From assembly GCF_902833055.1 (NCBI RefSeq), contig NZ_CADFEJ010000011.1, forward strand, positions 123,733 to 187,732: a stretch of DNA of 64,000 bases, read 5' to 3'. Source of the stretch: Burkholderia territorii. GTDB taxonomy: Bacteria > Pseudomonadota > Gammaproteobacteria > Burkholderiales > Burkholderiaceae. Position 1 is the stretch's first letter. Each line of letters starts with the position of its first letter. Position numbers and translations under genes: made by a program. The notes beneath the pieces were generated by a model. It searched no databases. It worked only from the letters and a program-made list of their open reading frames with translations, and was not told the origin of the DNA. Shown here one piece after another: positions 61,191 through 64,000 of the stretch.

Positions 61191-61862
61191 ATGAATAAAC
61201 TTTCAAAGCTCGCGTTCATTGCAGCTACCGCAGTTATGGCTGCATCCGCTTCGGCACAGTCGGTGCCGGCGTCGCGTCAAGCCGTCAACGACAACTGGGT
61301 GAACGGCACGGGCGAATGGGTGTGGATGAACGGCACGAACGAGCTCTGCTGGCGTGACGCGTTCTGGACGCCGGCCACCGCCAACGCGAAGTGCGATGGC
61401 GCACTGGTCGCCCAGGCACCGGCACCGGCACCGGTCGCACCGGTTGCTCCGGCCATCACCAGCCAGAAGATCACGTACCAAGCCGACGCACTGTTCGACT
61501 TCGACAAGGCAACGCTCAAGCCGCTGGGCAAGCAGAAGCTGGACGAACTGGCTTCGAAGATCCAGGGCATGAACACGGAAGTGGTCGTCGCAACGGGCTA
61601 CACGGACCGCATCGGTTCGGACAAGTACAACGACCGCCTGTCGCTGCGCCGTGCGCAAGCTGTCAAGTCGTACCTGGTCAGCAAGGGTGTCCCGGCCAAC
61701 AAGATCTACACGGAAGGCAAGGGCAAGCGCAACCCGGTCACGACCGGCTGCAACCAGAAGAACCGCAAGCAACTGATCGCCTGCCTCGCACCGGATCGCC
61801 GCGTGGAAGTGGAAGTGGTCGGTACGCAAGAAGTCCAGAAGACGACCGTTCCGGCGCAGTAA
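61191..61862 (+). CDS. OmpA family outer-membrane protein
   Basis: The 223-residue protein has a signal peptide (NKLSKLAFIAATAVMAASASA), a short N-terminal region with two Trp-rich motifs (GTGEWVWMNGTNELCWRD) and a C-terminal OmpA-like peptidoglycan-binding domain (about residues 95-205: ALFDFDKATLKPLG, TGYTDRIGSDKYNDRLSLRR). It lacks an eight-stranded beta-barrel, so it is a small OmpA/Pal-type linker. GAGAGGAGA precedes the ATG. Such proteins are very abundant in Burkholderia. Confidence 0.94.
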   Translation: MNKLSKLAFIAATAVMAASASAQSVPASRQAVNDNWVNGTGEWVWMNGTNELCWRDAFWTPATANAKCDGALVAQAPAPAPVAPVAPAITSQKITYQADALFDFDKATLKPLGKQKLDELASKIQGMNTEVVVATGYTDRIGSDKYNDRLSLRRAQAVKSYLVSKGVPANKIYTEGKGKRNPVTTGCNQKNRKQLIACLAPDRRVEVEVVGTQEVQKTTVPAQ

Positions 61863-61881
61863 GCCGCGGTTTTCGACTGCT

Positions 61882-61912
61882 CAAAGCCCCGCTCCGGCGG
61901 GGCTTTTTCTTT
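61882..61912 (+). terminator. Terminator after the OmpA-like gene
   Basis: AAAGCCCCGC pairs with GCGGGGCTTTTT around TCCG, with five T residues. It starts 20 bp after the stop codon. Confidence 0.88.
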
Positions 61913-62014
61913 GACGCCCGTCCAGGCGCTCGCTGGCCTCGTCGTGCGCCCGCTTATATACTCGGGGCTTGATGTACCAACGCACCGCCCTCCTTCCGTA
62001 GCCCGTTTGCCGAC

Positions 62015-62713
62015 ATGACCAACGCCGATCCGCACGAACTCCAGAAATTCAGCGACCTCGCCCATCGGTGGTGGGATCCGAATGCCGAATTCAAGCCCTT
62101 GCACGACCTGAACCCGGTCCGGCTCGGCTGGATCGATTCACACGCGCATCTCGCCGGCAAGCGCGCACTCGATATCGGCTGCGGCGGCGGCATCCTGTCC
62201 GAATCGATGGCCGGCCTCGGCGCCCAGGTGAAGGGCATCGACCTGTCGACCGAAGCGCTCGGCGTCGCCGACCTGCACAGTCTCGAAAGCGGCATCACCG
62301 TGGATTACGAGGCGATCGCCGCCGAAGCGATCGCCGAACGCGAGCCGGGCACTTACGACGTCGTCACCTGCATGGAGATGCTCGAGCACGTGCCGTCGCC
62401 GGCCGGCGTCGTCGCCGCATGCGCAACGCTCGTGAAGCCGGGCGGCTGGGTGTTCTTCTCCACGCTGAACCGCAACCTGAAGTCCTACCTGTTCGCGGTG
62501 ATCGGTGCCGAGTACATCGCGCAGATGCTGCCGAAGGGCACCCATGACTACGCGCGCTTCATCCGCCCGTCGGAACTGGCGAGCTTCGTGCGCGCGACCG
62601 ATCTGCACATCGTGGAGATCAAGGGCATCACCTATCATCCGATCGGCAAGCGCTTCGCGCTGTCGAACGATACCGACATCAATTATCTCGTCGCGTGCCG
62701 CCGCGGCGCGTGA
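62015..62713 (+). CDS. ubiG: Ubiquinone biosynthesis O-methyltransferase UbiG
   Basis: The 232-residue SAM-dependent enzyme does both O-methylations in ubiquinone synthesis. Motif I is [16 protein letters not shown], and [20 protein letters not shown] near the N-terminus is diagnostic of UbiG. It is followed 13 bp later by gph, so the two form an operon. A weak TGGCCT/TATACT promoter pair (61934-61939, 61957-61962) lies upstream. Confidence 0.97.
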   Translation: MTNADPHELQKFSDLAHRWWDPNAEFKPLHDLNPVRLGWIDSHAHLAGKRALDIGCGGGILSESMAGLGAQVKGIDLSTEALGVADLHSLESGITVDYEAIAAEAIAEREPGTYDVVTCMEMLEHVPSPAGVVAACATLVKPGGWVFFSTLNRNLKSYLFAVIGAEYIAQMLPKGTHDYARFIRPSELASFVRATDLHIVEIKGITYHPIGKRFALSNDTDINYLVACRRGA

Positions 62714-62726
62714 CCCTCCGACTCGC

Positions 62727-63443
62727 ATGACGATTACCCTTTCGACCGGGCGGCCTGCAGTCGACGCGCCGCGCCTGCTGCACTGCGACGCCGTGCTGTT
62801 CGACCTCGACGGCACGCTCGCCGACACCGCGCCCGATCTCGCGGCTGCCGTTCACAAGATGCAGCGCGTGCGCGGCCTGCCCGAAACGCCGCTCGACGTG
62901 CTGCGACCGCTGGCATCGGCCGGTGCGCGCGGCCTGCTCGGCGGCGCATTCGGCATCGACCCGCAATCGCCGAGCTATGAAGCGATGCGCGACGAATTCC
63001 TGACGAATTACGCGACCGACATCTGCGTGCATACGATTCTGTTCCCCGGGATCGACGATGTGCTCGACGAACTCGATGCACGGGGCGTGCGCTGGGGCAT
63101 CGTCACGAACAAGGCGATGCGCCTCACCGCGCCGCTCGCCGACCTGCTCGGCCTCACGGCGCGCGCGGCGTGCATCGTCGGGGGCGACACAACGCCGCAC
63201 TCGAAGCCGCATCCGGCCCCGCTGTTGCATGCGGCGGAACAAATGACGCTCGCGCCGGAGCGCATCGTCTACGTCGGCGACGATCTTCGCGACATCCAGG
63301 CCGGTAGCGCGGCGGGGATGGCGACGGTCGCGGCCGCGTACGGCTACTGCGGCGACGGCGTCGCGCCGGCCGACTGGCAGGCGCAGCATCTCGTCGGCAC
63401 GACGCAGGAACTGCGCGAACTGCTGCGCGATGTTGGGCTATAA
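62727..63443 (+). CDS. gph: Phosphoglycolate phosphatase Gph
   Basis: The 238-residue HAD-type phosphatase removes phosphate from 2-phosphoglycolate. Motif I is LFDLDGTLADTAPD, motif II is VTNKAM, and motif IV is YVGDDLRDIQAG. The start ATG at 62727 places it 13 bp after ubiG. Its stop codon overlaps the -10 element of the ssrA promoter. Confidence 0.95.
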   Translation: MTITLSTGRPAVDAPRLLHCDAVLFDLDGTLADTAPDLAAAVHKMQRVRGLPETPLDVLRPLASAGARGLLGGAFGIDPQSPSYEAMRDEFLTNYATDICVHTILFPGIDDVLDELDARGVRWGIVTNKAMRLTAPLADLLGLTARAACIVGGDTTPHSKPHPAPLLHAAEQMTLAPERIVYVGDDLRDIQAGSAAGMATVAAAYGYCGDGVAPADWQAQHLVGTTQELRELLRDVGL

Positions 63444-63444
63444 T
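63439..63444 (+). promoter_or_regulatory. -10 element of the ssrA promoter
   Basis: A perfect TATAAT lies 16 bp before the mature tmRNA 5' end and overlaps the gph stop codon. No strong -35 hexamer is visible 17 bp upstream. RNase P processing of the 5' end explains the distance. Confidence 0.6.
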
Positions 63445-63460
63445 GATCGATCTTATCCGC

Positions 63461-63830
63461 GGGGGCGACCTGGTTTCGACAGGGGTTGTGAAGCGGCTAG
63501 GGCATGTCGAGGACCCGTCACCTCGTTAATCAATGGGAAAATCGTAACTGCAAACGACGATACGTTCGCACTGGCAGCCTAAGGGCCGCCGTCCTCTGCC
63601 TAGTTCACTGACGGGCTAGTGTCGCAAGACCGGTAGCAATACCGCCAGAGGTCATTTACGTCAGTTAAGCCCTGTCGGCGTCGCGACGCCAGGGTCGAAA
63701 ACCTAGCGAATCGCCGTAGCGCAGCGTGTTCGTCCGCGTCGCTGCGGTTAAATCAAATGACTGAACTAAACATGTAGAACTAGTCGTGGAGCGCTTCTGG
63801 ACGCGGGTTCGATTCCCGCCGCCTCCACCA
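63461..63830 (+). ncRNA. ssrA: tmRNA (transfer-messenger RNA)
   Basis: The 370-nt one-piece tmRNA begins GGGGGCGACCTGGTTTCGAC and ends GCCTCCACCA, so the acceptor arm closes with encoded CCA. The T-arm GGTTCGATTCC is present. The tag reading frame at 63550-63582 starts at GCA and encodes ANDDTFALAA before TAA. tmRNA with SmpB rescues stalled ribosomes and tags proteins for proteolysis. Confidence 0.97.
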
Positions 63831-63851
63831 GATTCCGCGCTTTGACGCACG

Positions 63852-63882
63852 AACCCCGCACGACGCGAGTCTGCGGGGTTTA
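63852..63882 (+). terminator. Terminator after ssrA
   Basis: AACCCCGCA (63852-63860 region) pairs with TGCGGGGTT (63872-63880) around an 11-nt loop. The T-run is only TTT, then AATAGG, which may reflect an insertion near here. Confidence 0.7.
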
Positions 63883-63901
63883 ATAGGATGGTCAGCCCGA
63901 T

Positions 63902-63930
63902 CCTCACTCAGCGGACTACGCTGAGTGAGG
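63902..63930. repeat. Inverted repeat upstream of the IS110 transposase
   Basis: CCTCACTCAGCG (63902-63913) and CGCTGAGTGAGG (63919-63930) are perfect 12-bp inverted copies around GACTA. It may be a subterminal repeat or RNA stem of the insertion sequence. Confidence 0.6.
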
Positions 63931-63954
63931 ATTTTGTCCTTCTGGAGGGCCATC

Positions 63955-64000
63955 ATGGACACGGTATCGCTGATCGGAGTCGATCTCGGCAAGCACTGCT
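63955..64000 (+). mobile_element. IS110-family transposase, 5' end only
   Basis: The first 15 codons read MDTVSLIGVDLGKHC, the start of an IS110-family DEDD transposase; the first catalytic Asp is in GVDLGKH. A GGAGGG ribosome site precedes the ATG. The rest lies beyond the window. The short leader before the ATG suggests an IS1111-type member, in which the non-coding RNA region would lie downstream. Confidence 0.75.

Noticed and set aside
63461..63830. Protein-coding frame inside ssrA
   Set aside because: The region is tmRNA; only the 10-residue tag is translated.

Overview
The window is core chromosomal DNA of a high-GC betaproteobacterium, almost certainly a Burkholderia of the cepacia complex. 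This rests on the protein sequences and on gene orders typical of the genus: rpsP-rimM-trmD-rplS; hldD-hldA-ugd-lapB-lapA-ihfB-rpsA-cmk-aroA-tyrA-pheA-serC; and gyrA / ompA-like / ubiG-gph / ssrA. The tmRNA tag reads ANDDTFALAA. No prophage, CRISPR array, secretion locus or biosynthetic cluster is visible. The only mobile element is the first codons of an IS110-family transposase at the right edge.

Layout. 1-7.4 kb: a cut-off lutC, pncB, the seven-iron ferredoxin fdxA, two tandem identical tRNA-Asn genes, creA, an AraC regulator with azlC-azlD, and two Burkholderia proteins of unknown role. 7.4-15.2 kb: an S4 RNA-binding protein, a MATE exporter, fumC, an acyl-CoA thioesterase, a 45-residue lipoprotein, an ArsR-type regulator and a long FecR/DUF6600-like exported protein. 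15.2-19.2 kb: thyA and folA flank a sigma-54 enhancer-binding protein and a small exported protein that has a candidate -24/-12 promoter. 19.3-26.3 kb: pmbA, darP (yjgA), mog, orn, an M48 protease, rsgA, a small zinc-ribbon protein and a CobD/CbiB-like membrane protein. 26.4-29.5 kb: a CoA pyrophosphatase and the rpsP operon. 29.7-34.6 kb: a sorbosone-dehydrogenase-like protein, a TM2 protein, a PA0069-family radical SAM protein behind a LexA-type operator, and lrp divergent from dadA. 34.9-39.3 kb: etfBA and metNIQ. 39.6-44.4 kb: an alpha/beta hydrolase, an HDAC-like amidohydrolase, mltB, cysM and a ComEA-like protein. 44.4-57.2 kb: a long minus-strand run for LPS heptose precursors, LPS assembly control, translation, nucleotide metabolism and aromatic amino acid/serine biosynthesis. 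57.4-64 kb: a DUF2059 protein, gyrA, an OmpA-like protein, ubiG-gph, ssrA and the IS110 start.

How the genes work together. FolA regenerates the tetrahydrofolate that ThyA oxidises to dihydrofolate. PheA, TyrA, AroA and SerC form a shikimate/aromatic/serine cluster, with Cmk, RpsA and IhfB in the usual order. HldA and HldD act in heptose supply for LPS core, and LapA/LapB control LPS synthesis. MetNIQ imports methionine. Lrp very probably controls the divergent dadA.

I do not see a convincing undescribed system. The best second looks are the LexA-box promoter of the radical SAM gene, the sigma-54 regulator with its candidate target, the small lipoprotein, the DUF6600-like protein with an Asn/Val/Thr/Ile tract, the terminator-like hairpin abutting metN, and the IS110 insertion beside ssrA.
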